NCBI GenBank assembly: GCA_017473265.1
Contig: JAFULQ010000017.1
Span: forward strand, 31,371 to 95,370
Direction: 5' to 3'
From: Erysipelotrichaceae bacterium
GTDB lineage: Bacteria; Bacillota_I; Bacilli_A; Erysipelotrichales; Erysipelotrichaceae
Length of the DNA stretch: 64,000 bases
Below the pieces are notes generated by a model, which saw only the letters and a program-made list of their open reading frames with translations, did no database searches and was not told the origin of the DNA. The position numbers were made by a program, and so were the translations under genes. Below, piece after piece: positions 1-8,680 of this stretch; position 1 is the stretch's first letter, and each line of letters opens with the position of its first letter.

Positions 1-1310
1 AAGGGTATGAAAAAATGCCTAAATATGGTTGGGTACCAGTAACGGTTCCAGGGCAACCAAAGGCATGGGCTTCTCTTATTGAACGATTTGGAAATTTATC
101 TCTTTCAGAGGTTTTGGAGCCTGCAATCCATTATGCTGAAAATGGATATGCAGTATCTCCGGTAGTGTCCTTCTTATGGCAAAAATATGCAAAGAAAGGC
201 GTTGCAGAGTTTAAAGGAAATCCAGTGTTTGATGAATGGTTTAGAACATTTACTAAGGATGGAGAACCATATACGTTTGCTGAAGTTCCAGTTTTAAAGA
301 ATCATGCAAAGGCGTTGCGTTTAATTGGTGAAACGAATGCAGATGTGTTCTATCATGGAGAAATCGCAGATCAAATAGATAAACAATCTAGAAGAGATGG
401 TGGATTTATTAGAAAGAAAGATTTAGAAGAATATGATGTTCAATGGGTCGATCCTATTAGCATGAACTATAGAGGTTATGATGTTTGGGAAATTCCACCA
501 AATGGGCAAGGTATTGTTACATTAATTGCATTAAATATTTTGAAGAACTTTGAATTTGATTCAAGAGAAGATATTGAAACATATCATAAACAATTTGAAG
601 CTGTGAAAATTGCGTTTGCGGATGCGCAAGCAATAGTTACAGATCCACAACAAATGAAGGTTGACTATAATTATTACTTAAGTGATGAATATGGTAAAAA
701 AAGAGCAAAAGAAATTTGTAATCTTGCTGTAGAGCCTAGACCTATAGATGAGCATAAGAGTGGAACTGTTTATTTGTGTGCTGCAGATAAAGATGGAAAT
801 ATGATTTCCTATATTCAAAGTAATTATATGGATTTTGGAAGCGGTATTGTTGTTGAAGGTTACGGCATAGCTTTACAAAATAGAGGATATGATTTCTCTT
901 TGGATAAAAATCATGTGAATGCTTTAATGCCAAGAAAACGCAGTTATCATACGATTATTCCAGGCTTCTTAACAAAGGACAATAAGCCAATTGGTCCATT
1001 TGGCGTTATGGGAGGATATATGCAACCGCAAGGGCATATACAAGTAATGATGAATTTGTTGGATTTCCATATGAATCCACAAAGTTGTTTGGATGCTCCT
1101 AGATGGCAATGGAAAGAACATCTACGTTTTGATGTAGAACCGGATTTTGATCCTTTGAAGGTTCAAGAATTAATTGATAGAGGGCATGTAATTCAAGTGG
1201 CTGAAAATAAGTTCTCATTTGGACGTGGTCAAATGATTTTAAGACTTGAAAATGGAATTTTTGTTGGGGCAACCGAGTCTAGAACAGATGGTAGTGTTGC
1301 TTGTTATTAG
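1..1310 (+). CDS. ggt: Gamma-glutamyltransferase family protein, 5' end cut off by the window
   Basis: This enzyme transfers or hydrolyses gamma-glutamyl groups, for example of glutathione. The frame is open to the window edge, reading G-Y-E-K before the first Met at base 15, so that Met is internal. About 430 residues remain of a family usually 530-580 long. The large-subunit part holds the PVTVPGQPKAW motif typical of the family. Autoprocessing and catalysis should use the Thr of SGTVYLCAADKDGN, residue 251 counted from the Met at base 15. The downstream segments YMDFGSGIV and GPFGVMGGYMQPQGH match the small subunit. No signal peptide can be judged because the N-terminus is missing. The next gene is nagA-like, 57 bases downstream on the same strand. 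Family assignment is secure; substrate is not. Confidence 0.9.
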   Translation, partial: GYEKMPKYGWVPVTVPGQPKAWASLIERFGNLSLSEVLEPAIHYAENGYAVSPVVSFLWQKYAKKGVAEFKGNPVFDEWFRTFTKDGEPYTFAEVPVLKNHAKALRLIGETNADVFYHGEIADQIDKQSRRDGGFIRKKDLEEYDVQWVDPISMNYRGYDVWEIPPNGQGIVTLIALNILKNFEFDSREDIETYHKQFEAVKIAFADAQAIVTDPQQMKVDYNYYLSDEYGKKRAKEICNLAVEPRPIDEHKSGTVYLCAADKDGNMISYIQSNYMDFGSGIVVEGYGIALQNRGYDFSLDKNHVNALMPRKRSYHTIIPGFLTKDNKPIGPFGVMGGYMQPQGHIQVMMNLLDFHMNPQSCLDAPRWQWKEHLRFDVEPDFDPLKVQELIDRGHVIQVAENKFSFGRGQMILRLENGIFVGATESRTDGSVACY

Positions 1311-1326
1311 ATAAATAGAAAAAGGG

Positions 1327-1355
1327 GACCATTATAGCAATATAATGGTCTTTAT
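1327..1355 (+). terminator. Hairpin with GCAA tetraloop between ggt and nagA-like gene
   Basis: A perfect 10-bp stem (1327-1336 with 1341-1350) closes a GCAA loop and is followed by TTTATT. It could terminate ggt transcription. The T-run is short and the Shine-Dalgarno GGAGG of the next gene begins only about 6 bases later, so partial read-through or an mRNA-processing role is equally possible. Confidence 0.55.
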
Positions 1356-1367
1356 TGGAGGTAATAC

Positions 1368-2546
1368 ATGATATATAAATTTGGAAAAATTTATTTAGAA
1401 AATGAAATTGTAACAAATGGATTTGTTGAAGTTATTGATGGCAAGATTTCTCAAATTTTAACGAAATACGATGGTGAATACGCAGACTATTCTATGTATG
1501 AAGTGCTTCCAGGAATTATTGATATTCATTCGCATGGATGTATGGGTTATTCCGCAACAACTACAAATCCTGAAGAAGTTTATGGGTATACGAAGGCAAT
1601 TTCATCTACGGGGGTAACTGGTGTTTTTGCTACTACACAGGAATTTGAAACAATGTCTACAGTTGCTGATGTTATTGATTCTAACGTAGTCAAGGGAGCT
1701 AGAATTCTAGGTATTCATGCAGAAGGCCCTTATCGTCATCCAAAATATATGGGTGCTTCTAAAGGGTTTGTGTGGCCAAAGCCTTCAATTGAATATACAG
1801 AGAAAATGATTAAGGCGGCTAAAGGACATTTGAAATATATGTCTGTATCAACAGATTTAGAGGGTGTATATGAAGTTATGCCTTGTTTATTAGAGAATGG
1901 AGTTCGTGTTGCTAATGGTCATACAGATGTTGATTTTGAACAAATGAATTATGCATTACGAAATGGAATTACTTCTATTTCGCATTTTGCTAATGCTATG
2001 CGTCCAATTCACCAAAGAAATGGTGGTGGAATCGTATCTTGTTTATTGGATAAGAATGTTAAGTTAGAATTAATTTGTGATCATATTCATGTGTGCAGAG
2101 AAATGCTTGATTTATTTTTTAGAGTAAAAAGTTTAGAAGATTTTATTTTAATCTCAGACTCTTCTGAGTTAGCATATATGCCAGAAGGAAGATATTTTGC
2201 TAGAGGAAAAGAAAGAATAGTTACAAAGGATGGTACAATTCTTATTGATGATGGAACATTAAGCGGTAGTGGTAAGAGTATTATTCATAATATGAGAATC
2301 TTGCGTACGAAACATAATCTTCCTTTGTTGGATATCATTAAAATGGCTTCAGTAAATCCGGCGAAATACTTTAATTTGTATGATAAAAAAGGAAGTATTG
2401 CTGTAGGTAAAGATGCGGACTTGTTGATTGTGGACTCTCAATGGAATGTTATTAAAACGATTGTTGAAGGTGTTGTTCAATATGACAAGGATGTTGATGT
2501 AGAAATTTATAATAAAAATATGAAGAATCTTTTAAAACAAGATTAA
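1368..2546 (+). CDS. nagA: N-acetylglucosamine-6-phosphate deacetylase-like amidohydrolase
   Basis: The predicted reaction is deacetylation of GlcNAc-6-P to glucosamine-6-P in the cytoplasm, feeding amino sugars into glycolysis. The 392-residue length is normal for NagA. Visible signatures are the metal motif HSHG (His54, His56), HAEGPY (Glu119), NGHTD (His185), SHFANAM (His206) and the catalytic Asp264 in LISDSSE. The tail GSIAVGKDADLLIVD is the usual amidohydrolase beta-sandwich return. NagA normally has SDSM or TDAM followed by a glycine-rich loop; here it is SDSSELAYMPEG, so a related N-acylated amino sugar phosphate is possible. GGAGG precedes the ATG by 6 bases. No nagB lies nearby; a NanE-like gene occurs about 34 kb further on. 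Confidence 0.85.
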   Translation: MIYKFGKIYLENEIVTNGFVEVIDGKISQILTKYDGEYADYSMYEVLPGIIDIHSHGCMGYSATTTNPEEVYGYTKAISSTGVTGVFATTQEFETMSTVADVIDSNVVKGARILGIHAEGPYRHPKYMGASKGFVWPKPSIEYTEKMIKAAKGHLKYMSVSTDLEGVYEVMPCLLENGVRVANGHTDVDFEQMNYALRNGITSISHFANAMRPIHQRNGGGIVSCLLDKNVKLELICDHIHVCREMLDLFFRVKSLEDFILISDSSELAYMPEGRYFARGKERIVTKDGTILIDDGTLSGSGKSIIHNMRILRTKHNLPLLDIIKMASVNPAKYFNLYDKKGSIAVGKDADLLIVDSQWNVIKTIVEGVVQYDKDVDVEIYNKNMKNLLKQD

Positions 2547-2602
2547 TATAAATAATAACTCAATTGAAATTGTGTGATTGTATCATATATTTGAATATTT
2601 TA

Positions 2603-2635
2603 AAAAGGTTTGAGATTTTTCTCAAACCTTTTCTT
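2603..2635 (+). terminator. Intrinsic terminator after nagA-like gene
   Basis: A perfect 12-bp stem, AAAAGGTTTGAG (2603-2614) with its complement at 2621-2632, has a 6-base loop and is followed by a T-rich tail. The A-rich left arm means it could also act on the minus strand. Confidence 0.85.
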
Positions 2636-2880
2636 GTAGGTTTCGACAAAAAGTGGTGGTCATGGTGAAACGTATAGGCGTATAAATTCATACCTTTAAA
2701 TGGTTTTGACTATATGTGAATATATGTGGTAGAAAAAGGTCAAACAGCAAGTAAAATATACTGCTTTTGTACAAATATGTACAAAATTAGTATATTGTGG
2801 GTAAAAAATAAGGCTTTTGGCTGTAAATAATAGTTGTGGATTTATCACACGCATCTAACCATCTCCACCATTTGAAAAAC
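2636..2880. other. Gene-free stretch with a tRNA/tmRNA-like 3' end
   Basis: No convincing coding frame was found in about 245 bases. The stretch begins with GGTTTCGACA (2639-2648), which resembles the start of tmRNA, and ends with CCATCTCCACCA (2860-2871), which resembles an acceptor 3' strand plus CCA. It is followed at once by a terminator (2882-2906). No T-arm (TTCRANY loop), D-arm or matching 5' acceptor strand can be drawn, so it is not a functional tRNA or tmRNA. An attachment-site scar of a lost integrated element is the simplest reading. Confidence 0.3.
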
Positions 2881-2881
2881 A

Positions 2882-2906
2882 AGCCCTTGAATAAAGGGCT
2901 TTTTTC
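2882..2906 (+). terminator. Intrinsic terminator downstream of the tRNA-like 3' end
   Basis: Stem AGCCCTT (2882-2888) pairs with AAGGGCT (2894-2900) around loop GAATA and is followed by six T. It lies ahead of the zinc-ribbon gene and follows the tRNA-like end, as a stable-RNA terminator would. Confidence 0.75.
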
Positions 2907-2949
2907 TTGTTTAAAATGTGAGATAATAGTTACAGGGTAGGTGATTGCA

Positions 2950-4044
2950 ATGGAAGATAAAAATGTTAAGTATTGTACCTATTGTGGTACAAAGTGTACA
3001 GATGAGATGGCGATTTGTCCGAATTGTCAAAAGTATTTAGATCCTAAAGAAAATTTATTTGTTGAATATTTGATTAGTAAAACAAAAGATAAATATAAAG
3101 GGGATTTAGAGGATTCTATTATTGATGCGATTATTAATTTTATTAAGTCTCATTTATATGGATTTATTTTAACGATTAGTATTGTGAGTGTGGCGTTTAC
3201 GGGTGTTGTTAGTGGGGATGGCTATATTAAACGTGTTACTAAGGAGCCTGGAAGTGAAATCATTGAAGTGAAACCTCATTATTCAAATGATCAAAAGGAT
3301 ATTATTGAGGTAGTAGATGATTATTTCTATTATGCGAGAAATATTGATAAAAAGGCAAATGCTCAAGAGAAATTAAAAGCATTAATGTCTCCAATTATGA
3401 CAACTGAGGTTATGCCTGGATATCCTGTGACTTCTACTCATGAAGCAGTTGAAGTGGATGGTGTAGATTCTGCTTCATATCAATATGCATTTGTGGATAG
3501 TGATATTGATCATCCGACAACGATCATTTCTGCTGAATATATGGCAAAGGGTTATCGTGTAGCGGAAGTATTTGTACAAGAAACATTGAAGAGTAAAAAT
3601 GAAACTACAAAAGTAAAATTTTTAGTTACTTTGATTCAAGATGGCAATAAGTGGACGGTTAATGAATCGCTTTCTTCTTTCACTGATTTTAAATTAGAAG
3701 ATTATGAGCATGATTATTTATCTGCTTTATCTGAAGATGTTCTATGGCCATATAATGAACGTTATAGTGTAGAAGAGATTGAGACATCGAATAAAAAATA
3801 TGCAATTGATAATGCGAATATTACCATCACAGCTAGTGATAATTACTATTATTGGCTTCGTGATCTAGAGTTTGGTTTGCAATATGAAACTGCTTTGGCT
3901 AAAAAACTAAATAAAAAAGGCTATCGAATTGCTCAAGCGAAACTTATGCGAAGAGAAACTAATGTTGGTGATAAAGAGGGTGTTATTACTTTTGTAAATA
4001 TGAATGGCATGTGGTATGTTGCAGAAATGACAATGGGAGAATAG
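2950..4044 (+). CDS. Zinc-ribbon membrane protein (TcaA/YvbJ-like architecture)
   Basis: The function is unknown. The N-terminus carries a four-cysteine zinc ribbon, CTYCGTKC...CPNC, within the first 30 residues. One transmembrane helix follows at roughly residues 50-70 (GFILTISIVSVAFTG). The remaining ~290 residues should be extracytoplasmic and include two NTF2-like or TcaA-type repeats (around DYFYYARNIDKK and NITITASDNYYYW). Such architecture occurs in TcaA/YvbJ proteins linked to cell-envelope antibiotic stress in Firmicutes; that role is inference only. ATG at 2950 is preferred over GTG at 2941 because GGGTAGGTG lies at the right distance. The next gene, 3 bases downstream, is a smaller zinc-ribbon protein, so the two form an operon and perhaps a complex. 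Confidence 0.75.
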   Translation: MEDKNVKYCTYCGTKCTDEMAICPNCQKYLDPKENLFVEYLISKTKDKYKGDLEDSIIDAIINFIKSHLYGFILTISIVSVAFTGVVSGDGYIKRVTKEPGSEIIEVKPHYSNDQKDIIEVVDDYFYYARNIDKKANAQEKLKALMSPIMTTEVMPGYPVTSTHEAVEVDGVDSASYQYAFVDSDIDHPTTIISAEYMAKGYRVAEVFVQETLKSKNETTKVKFLVTLIQDGNKWTVNESLSSFTDFKLEDYEHDYLSALSEDVLWPYNERYSVEEIETSNKKYAIDNANITITASDNYYYWLRDLEFGLQYETALAKKLNKKGYRIAQAKLMRRETNVGDKEGVITFVNMNGMWYVAEMTMGE

Positions 4045-4047
4045 TGT

Positions 4048-4584
4048 ATGAAGTGTAAGAATTGTAATGAGAAAAATTTGTATAAAGCTAACTATTGTCA
4101 TAAGTGTGGGTATGCTTTTACTGAAGAGGATCGAAAAGAAGCGTATAGTCAAACTATCTTTGGTTTCTTTGATAGGATAGAAGAAATGTATAAGAAAATT
4201 AAATTGGATCATATTACGGGTAATATGTATTTTAAGGTGCTTAGTATTTTGTTTGTATTAGCTATTGGAGTGTTTAATGTTTTATCTAATGGAAACGCAT
4301 TTAAGGTGTTAGATAGTGAACAATATGATGTGCAGTATAATACAAAGACAGAAGAGTATTATTTAATTAGTGAAGAAGCTGAAATTCAAGTGTCTTTGTA
4401 TCTACCAAAAGAAACGAAAACGATTTGTGTAATGGAATTTGATGATTCTGGTAATGAAATTCAGCAATTTCAATATACAATTGAAGATGCGATTGTGTTA
4501 AGAAATAATGGTAATGTCTATAAAATTAAGGCTGTATATTCTGATGATATTTGCCAAAGTTTAATGATTCGTATATTTGAATAG
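4048..4584 (+). CDS. Small zinc-ribbon single-pass membrane protein
   Basis: This 178-residue protein of unknown function starts with a zinc ribbon (CKNCNEKN...CHKCGYAF), then has a charged linker, a transmembrane helix near residues 65-85 (VLSILFVLAIGVFNVLS) and an outer domain of about 90 residues with no recognised family. It follows the larger zinc-ribbon gene by 3 bases and ends in a terminator, so the pair is one transcription unit. The shared layout of cytoplasmic zinc ribbon, one helix and outer domain suggests paralogy or partnership. The start at 4048 is the only sensible one given the tight spacing. Confidence 0.7.
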   Translation: MKCKNCNEKNLYKANYCHKCGYAFTEEDRKEAYSQTIFGFFDRIEEMYKKIKLDHITGNMYFKVLSILFVLAIGVFNVLSNGNAFKVLDSEQYDVQYNTKTEEYYLISEEAEIQVSLYLPKETKTICVMEFDDSGNEIQQFQYTIEDAIVLRNNGNVYKIKAVYSDDICQSLMIRIFE

Positions 4585-4608
4585 TCCTTCGTATGAAGGG
4601 CTTTTTTA
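4583..4608 (+). terminator. Intrinsic terminator of the zinc-ribbon operon
   Basis: AGTCCTTC (4583-4590), loop GTAT and GAAGGGCT (4595-4602) form a stem that includes one G-T pair. Five more T follow. The stem begins within the stop codon region. Confidence 0.85.
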
Positions 4609-4621
4609 TTTGTTGAAATGA

Positions 4622-4657
4622 TGTAAACGTTTACTTGTAAAATGTAAACGTTTTACT
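4622..4657 (+). promoter_or_regulatory. Tandem catabolite-responsive elements (cre) upstream of adhE
   Basis: TGTAAACGTTTACT at 4622-4635 matches all 14 positions of the CcpA cre consensus TGWAARCGYTWNCW. A second copy, TGTAAACGTTTTACT (4643-4657), matches except for one inserted T. Both lie upstream of the likely -35 box (4669), a placement compatible with either activation or upstream repression by CcpA. Confidence 0.75.
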
Positions 4658-4668
4658 AAAAAATATAC

Positions 4669-4697
4669 TTGTGATTTAATTCACTATATTGTATCAT
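4669..4697 (+). promoter_or_regulatory. adhE promoter with overlapping Rex-like operator
   Basis: -35 TTGTGA (4669-4674), a 17-base spacer and -10 TATCAT (4692-4697) form a plausible sigma-A promoter. The same bases 4669-4686 read TTGTGATTTAATTCACTA, close to the Rex palindrome TTGTGAANNNNTTCACAA with two mismatches. Rex represses fermentation genes such as adhE in Firmicutes when NADH is low. Overlap with the -35 box fits repression. Confidence 0.65.
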
Positions 4698-4740
4698 TGT
4701 TACTGGCGATAAGTTAAAAAAATCACAAGGAGGCAAAGTT

Positions 4741-7404
4741 ATGGCTAAAAATGAAAAAGTAACAGAAACAAATGTTGAAGTAAGCCCTGCAGTTCAAGAA
4801 GTAAATGAACTAGTTGCGAAGGGTGTTATTGCGTTAGAAGAGTTTAAACAATTAAATCAAGAACAAGTAGATTACATTGTAGCGAAAGCTTCTGTAGCTG
4901 CTTTAGATAAACATGGTCAATTGGCATTAAGTGCAGTTCGTGAAACTGGACGTGGTGTTTTTGAAGATAAAGCGACAAAGAATTTATTTGCATGTGAACA
5001 TGTAGTAAATAATATGCGTCATTTAAAAACGGTTGGTGTAATTCGTGAAGATGAGTCTTTAGGTATTACTGAAGTAGCAGATCCTGTTGGGGTTGTTTGT
5101 GGTATTGTTCCTACAACAAATCCAACATCTACTGCTATTTTTAAAGCGTTAATTTGTTTAAAGACAAGAAATCCAATTGTCTTCTCTTTCCATCCATCTG
5201 CTATCAATTGTTCAATTGAAGCAGCACAAATCGTTTATGATGCGGCTGTAGCAGCAGGTGCTCCTAAAAATTGTATTCAATGGATTCAAAAACCTACAAT
5301 GGAAGGTACAAATGCATTGATGAATCATAAAGATATTTCTACTATTTTAGCTACTGGTGGAAATGCAATGGTTAAAGCAGCGTATTCTTGTGGTAAACCT
5401 GCTTTAGGAGTTGGTGCTGGTAATGTTCCTGCATATATGGAAAAAACATGTGATATTCGTCAAGCAGTACATGATATCGTTATGAGTAAGTCTTTCGATA
5501 ATGGTATGATTTGTGCTAGTGAACAAGCGGCTATTATTGATAAAGAAATTTATGATGAAGCTATTAAAGAATTTAAATCATATGGTGTATATTTTGCGAA
5601 TAAAGAAGAAAAAGCTATGTTAGAAGCGTTTATGTTTAATGTGCATAGTAAAGCTGATTATGATCAAGCGAAGTTAAATCCAAACGTAGTTGGTAAACCT
5701 GCAGCTTGGATTGCGAAACAAGCGGGATTCCATATTCCTGCTGATACAAATATCATTTGTGTAGAATGTAAAAATGTGGGTGTAAATGAACCTTTAACAC
5801 GTGAAAAACTTTCTCCTGTATTGGCTGTATTGAAAGCAAATAGTACAGAAGAAGGTATGAAGATGTCAGAACAAATGGTGGAATTTAATGGTTTAGGACA
5901 TAGTGCTGCGATTCATACTAAGTCTAAAGCATTATCTGAAGAGTTTGGTAGACGTGTAAAAGCGATTCGTGTTATTTGGAATTCTCCAAGTACATTTGGT
6001 GGTATTGGTAATGTATATAATGCATTCTTGCCTTCATTAACATTGGGTTGTGGTTCTTATGGTGCTAACTCTGTTGGTGATAATGTAAGTGCTGTGAATT
6101 TATTGAATATTAAAAAGATTGGAAGAAGAAATAACAATATGCAATGGTTTAAAGTTCCTTCAAAGATTTATTTCGAAAGAAATTCTCTTAAATATTTAAA
6201 AGACATGAGAGAAATGTCTAGAGTATTTATTGTTACTGATAGATCAATGGTTGATTTAGGATATGTAAATAAAGTAACAGAACAATTAAATTTACGTCGT
6301 AATCGTGTGCAATATCAATTGTTCTGTGATGTTGAACCAGATCCAAGTATTGAAACAGTTAAGAAGGGTTATGAATTAATGAAAGCCTTCTCTCCTGATA
6401 CAATTATTGCTTTAGGTGGAGGTTCTCCAATGGATGCGGCTAAGGGTATGTGGTTATTCTATGAACATCCTGAAGTTGATTTTGATGACTTGAAACAAAA
6501 ATTCATGGATATCCGTAAACGTGCGTTCCGTTATCCTGAATTGGGTAAAAAGGCATCATTGGTATGTATTCCTACAACAAGTGGTACTGGTAGTGAAGTT
6601 ACTCCTTTCGCTGTTATTACAGATAAAAAAGAAGGTAAGAAATATCCTTTGGCGGATTACTCATTAACTCCTACAGTAGCGATTGTTGATCCAGTATTAA
6701 CACAAAATTTACCTGCTTCAATTACTGCAGATACGGGTATGGACGTATTAACACATGCGACTGAAGCTTATGTTTCTGTATTAGCAAATGATTTTACAGA
6801 TGGTTTAGCTTTACAAGCGATTAAGTTAGTGTTCCAATATTTAGAACGTGCAGTTAAAGATGGTAAAAATGATATGGAAGCTAGAGAAAAGATGCATAAT
6901 GCATCATGTATTGCTGGTATGGCCTTTGCGAATGCGTTCTTAGGTGTGAATCACTCATTGGCTCATAAGATTGGTGGTGTATTCCATGTACCTCATGGTC
7001 GTGCAAATGCAATCTTAATGCCTTATGTAATTGAATATAATGGCGTTCGTCCAAGAAAGACAGCAACATGGCCTAAGTATAACTACTATAAGGCAGATGA
7101 AAAATATCAAGAAATTGCTAAAATGTTAGGATTACCTGCTTCTACACCAGAAGAAGCTGTTCATAGCTATGCGAAAGCTTGTTATGAATTGGGAAGAAAA
7201 TGTGGTATCAAGATGAGTTTCAAAGAACAAGGTATTGATGCGCAACAGTGGAATGATAACATTGCGAAAATTGCTTTATTAGCATATGAAGATCAATGTT
7301 CTCCAGCAAACCCTAAACTACCTTTAGTAGATGATATGATGAAGATTTTACAAGATACATTTGAAGCGAATAAATTCGCAAGTGAATATAAAGACGAGAA
7401 CTAA
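4741..7404 (+). CDS. adhE: Bifunctional acetaldehyde-CoA / alcohol dehydrogenase
   Basis: AdhE reduces acetyl-CoA to acetaldehyde and then ethanol, regenerating two NAD+ during fermentation; the protein forms cytoplasmic filaments (spirosomes) in known members. At 887 residues it has the full fused length. The N-terminal aldehyde dehydrogenase half has its nucleophile Cys258 in [10 protein letters not shown]. The C-terminal iron-dependent alcohol dehydrogenase half starts near residue 465 and shows [13 protein letters not shown] for NAD binding and the metal-binding histidines in [12 protein letters not shown] and [17 protein letters not shown] precedes the ATG. It stands alone between two terminators. 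Upstream cre sites and a Rex-like operator point to control by carbon source and NADH/NAD+ ratio. Confidence 0.97.
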   Translation: MAKNEKVTETNVEVSPAVQEVNELVAKGVIALEEFKQLNQEQVDYIVAKASVAALDKHGQLALSAVRETGRGVFEDKATKNLFACEHVVNNMRHLKTVGVIREDESLGITEVADPVGVVCGIVPTTNPTSTAIFKALICLKTRNPIVFSFHPSAINCSIEAAQIVYDAAVAAGAPKNCIQWIQKPTMEGTNALMNHKDISTILATGGNAMVKAAYSCGKPALGVGAGNVPAYMEKTCDIRQAVHDIVMSKSFDNGMICASEQAAIIDKEIYDEAIKEFKSYGVYFANKEEKAMLEAFMFNVHSKADYDQAKLNPNVVGKPAAWIAKQAGFHIPADTNIICVECKNVGVNEPLTREKLSPVLAVLKANSTEEGMKMSEQMVEFNGLGHSAAIHTKSKALSEEFGRRVKAIRVIWNSPSTFGGIGNVYNAFLPSLTLGCGSYGANSVGDNVSAVNLLNIKKIGRRNNNMQWFKVPSKIYFERNSLKYLKDMREMSRVFIVTDRSMVDLGYVNKVTEQLNLRRNRVQYQLFCDVEPDPSIETVKKGYELMKAFSPDTIIALGGGSPMDAAKGMWLFYEHPEVDFDDLKQKFMDIRKRAFRYPELGKKASLVCIPTTSGTGSEVTPFAVITDKKEGKKYPLADYSLTPTVAIVDPVLTQNLPASITADTGMDVLTHATEAYVSVLANDFTDGLALQAIKLVFQYLERAVKDGKNDMEAREKMHNASCIAGMAFANAFLGVNHSLAHKIGGVFHVPHGRANAILMPYVIEYNGVRPRKTATWPKYNYYKADEKYQEIAKMLGLPASTPEEAVHSYAKACYELGRKCGIKMSFKEQGIDAQQWNDNIAKIALLAYEDQCSPANPKLPLVDDMMKILQDTFEANKFASEYKDEN

Positions 7405-7426
7405 CATTTTCGCCTCCTCAGTAAAT

Positions 7427-7452
7427 AAGACCCTACAGCTAGGGTCTTGTTT
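7427..7452 (+). terminator. Intrinsic terminator of adhE
   Basis: AAGACCCT (7427-7434) pairs with AGGGTCTT (7441-7448) around loop ACAGCT. The tail is T-rich but interrupted by G. Confidence 0.8.
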
Positions 7453-7473
7453 TGTTTTGTCTAGTTTGTACTA

Positions 7474-7487
7474 GGTAAACGTGTACT
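7474..7487 (+). promoter_or_regulatory. Cre-like sequence between adhE and the RhuM-Fic gene
   Basis: GGTAAACGTGTACT matches 12 of 14 cre positions and contains the near-palindrome GTAAACGTGTAC. It lies 130 bases before the RhuM-Fic start and could be a weak CcpA or other LacI-family site. Confidence 0.3.
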
Positions 7488-7618
7488 TGAAAATAATTCA
7501 AGTTCAAGAGATAATTTTAGTGTAATAAAGATGAGTTTTATGGATTGGATTTTGTATGGAGCAGTATGAATGAAGGTTATGAAATTCATCTTTTTTTACT
7601 AGAAACGAGGAAAATAAG

Positions 7619-8551
7619 ATGAATGATGTAGTGGTTTTTAAGGATGGAGAATTTAGTTTGGAGGTGGAAGTTAATAAAGAGCAAGAAACGGTTTGGTTAA
7701 CGAGTAAAGAAATTTCAATTTTGTTCGATAAAGATGTTAATACAATTAATGAACATATTCAAAATATCTTTATGGAACAAGAACTAGACCAAGAAACTTC
7801 TACCGGTTTTTCCGGTAAAAGTACAGGTGGAAGAAAACCTAAAGTGTACAATTTAGATGTAATTATTTCAGTTGGTTACCGTGTGAAGTCAAAAAGAGGT
7901 ATTTTGTTTAGAAAATGGGCTACTTCTGTATTGAAAGAATATATGGTTCAAGGTGTTGTGATTAATCAAAGGCGATTAGAGGCTTTGAATCGTACGGTAG
8001 AAATTCAGGCTAGTATGTTGGCCTCTGCTTTGGATGTGGATTCTGAAGGTGTGTATATGGTTGTTAAAGCATATACGGATGCTTTAGAGTTATTGGATAA
8101 TTATGATCATCAATGTGTTTCTAGACCTAAAGGGAATAAAAGTGTTTATGTGCTTAGTTATAAGGAGTGTAGAAACTTGATTGATAGTATGAAATTTAAT
8201 GATACTTCTAGTGTGTTTGGCGTTGAAAAGGAAGTTGGGAAGTTAGATGGTATTTTAAAAAGTATTTATCAAAATATTTTTGGTAGGGAAGTGTATCCTA
8301 CATTGGAAGAAAAGGCTGCGAATTTGTTGTATTTTCTAATTAAAGATCATCCTTTTGTGGATGGATGTAAACGTATTGGTGCTTCTATCTTTTTGGAGTT
8401 TTTATATAAGAATGAAGTGTTGTTTGTGAATGGTAAACAATTATTGTCGAATAGTGCGTTGGTTGCGATCACTTTGATGATTGCACAGTCTAAACCGGAA
8501 GAGAAGGAGATTATGATTGATTTAGTGATGAATTTTTTGGTTCTTAAGTAG
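7619..8551 (+). CDS. rhuM: RhuM family protein with C-terminal Fic/Doc domain
   Basis: This 310-residue cytoplasmic protein joins an N-terminal RhuM (virulence-protein) DNA-binding-like region, residues ~10-115 (TVWLTSKEISILFDK, GRKPKVYNLDVIISVGYRV), to a C-terminal Fic/Doc fold. The Fic motif reads HPFVDGCKR near residue 245, so the usual Asn of HxFxDGNKR is Cys. Fic enzymes AMPylate or phosphorylate target proteins; RhuM-Fic proteins are often found singly in accessory regions and are thought of as toxin-like or defence-like. No antitoxin candidate sits next to it. The gene is flanked by terminator and promoter-poor AT-rich sequence. GAGG precedes the ATG. Role is uncertain. Confidence 0.8.
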   Translation: MNDVVVFKDGEFSLEVEVNKEQETVWLTSKEISILFDKDVNTINEHIQNIFMEQELDQETSTGFSGKSTGGRKPKVYNLDVIISVGYRVKSKRGILFRKWATSVLKEYMVQGVVINQRRLEALNRTVEIQASMLASALDVDSEGVYMVVKAYTDALELLDNYDHQCVSRPKGNKSVYVLSYKECRNLIDSMKFNDTSSVFGVEKEVGKLDGILKSIYQNIFGREVYPTLEEKAANLLYFLIKDHPFVDGCKRIGASIFLEFLYKNEVLFVNGKQLLSNSALVAITLMIAQSKPEEKEIMIDLVMNFLVLK

Positions 8552-8680
8552 TATGTTAAATTGAAGGTTTGATGTCTGAATTGTAAAGGTTTTGTAAAGG
8601 CATTAAACCTTTTCTTGTCAATTGAAATATTATCCTTTATAATTTCTAATGCAGTTTCATAACTAATAAGGAGGGTAATT

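Noticed and set aside
2636..2871. A complete tmRNA gene
   Set aside because: GGTTTCGACA and CCATCTCCACCA resemble the ends, and GCTTTTGGCTGTAAATAATAG-like bases near 2813 recall a tag end, but the spacing is wrong, there is no TTCRANY T-loop, and no 5' acceptor strand pairs with the 3' end.
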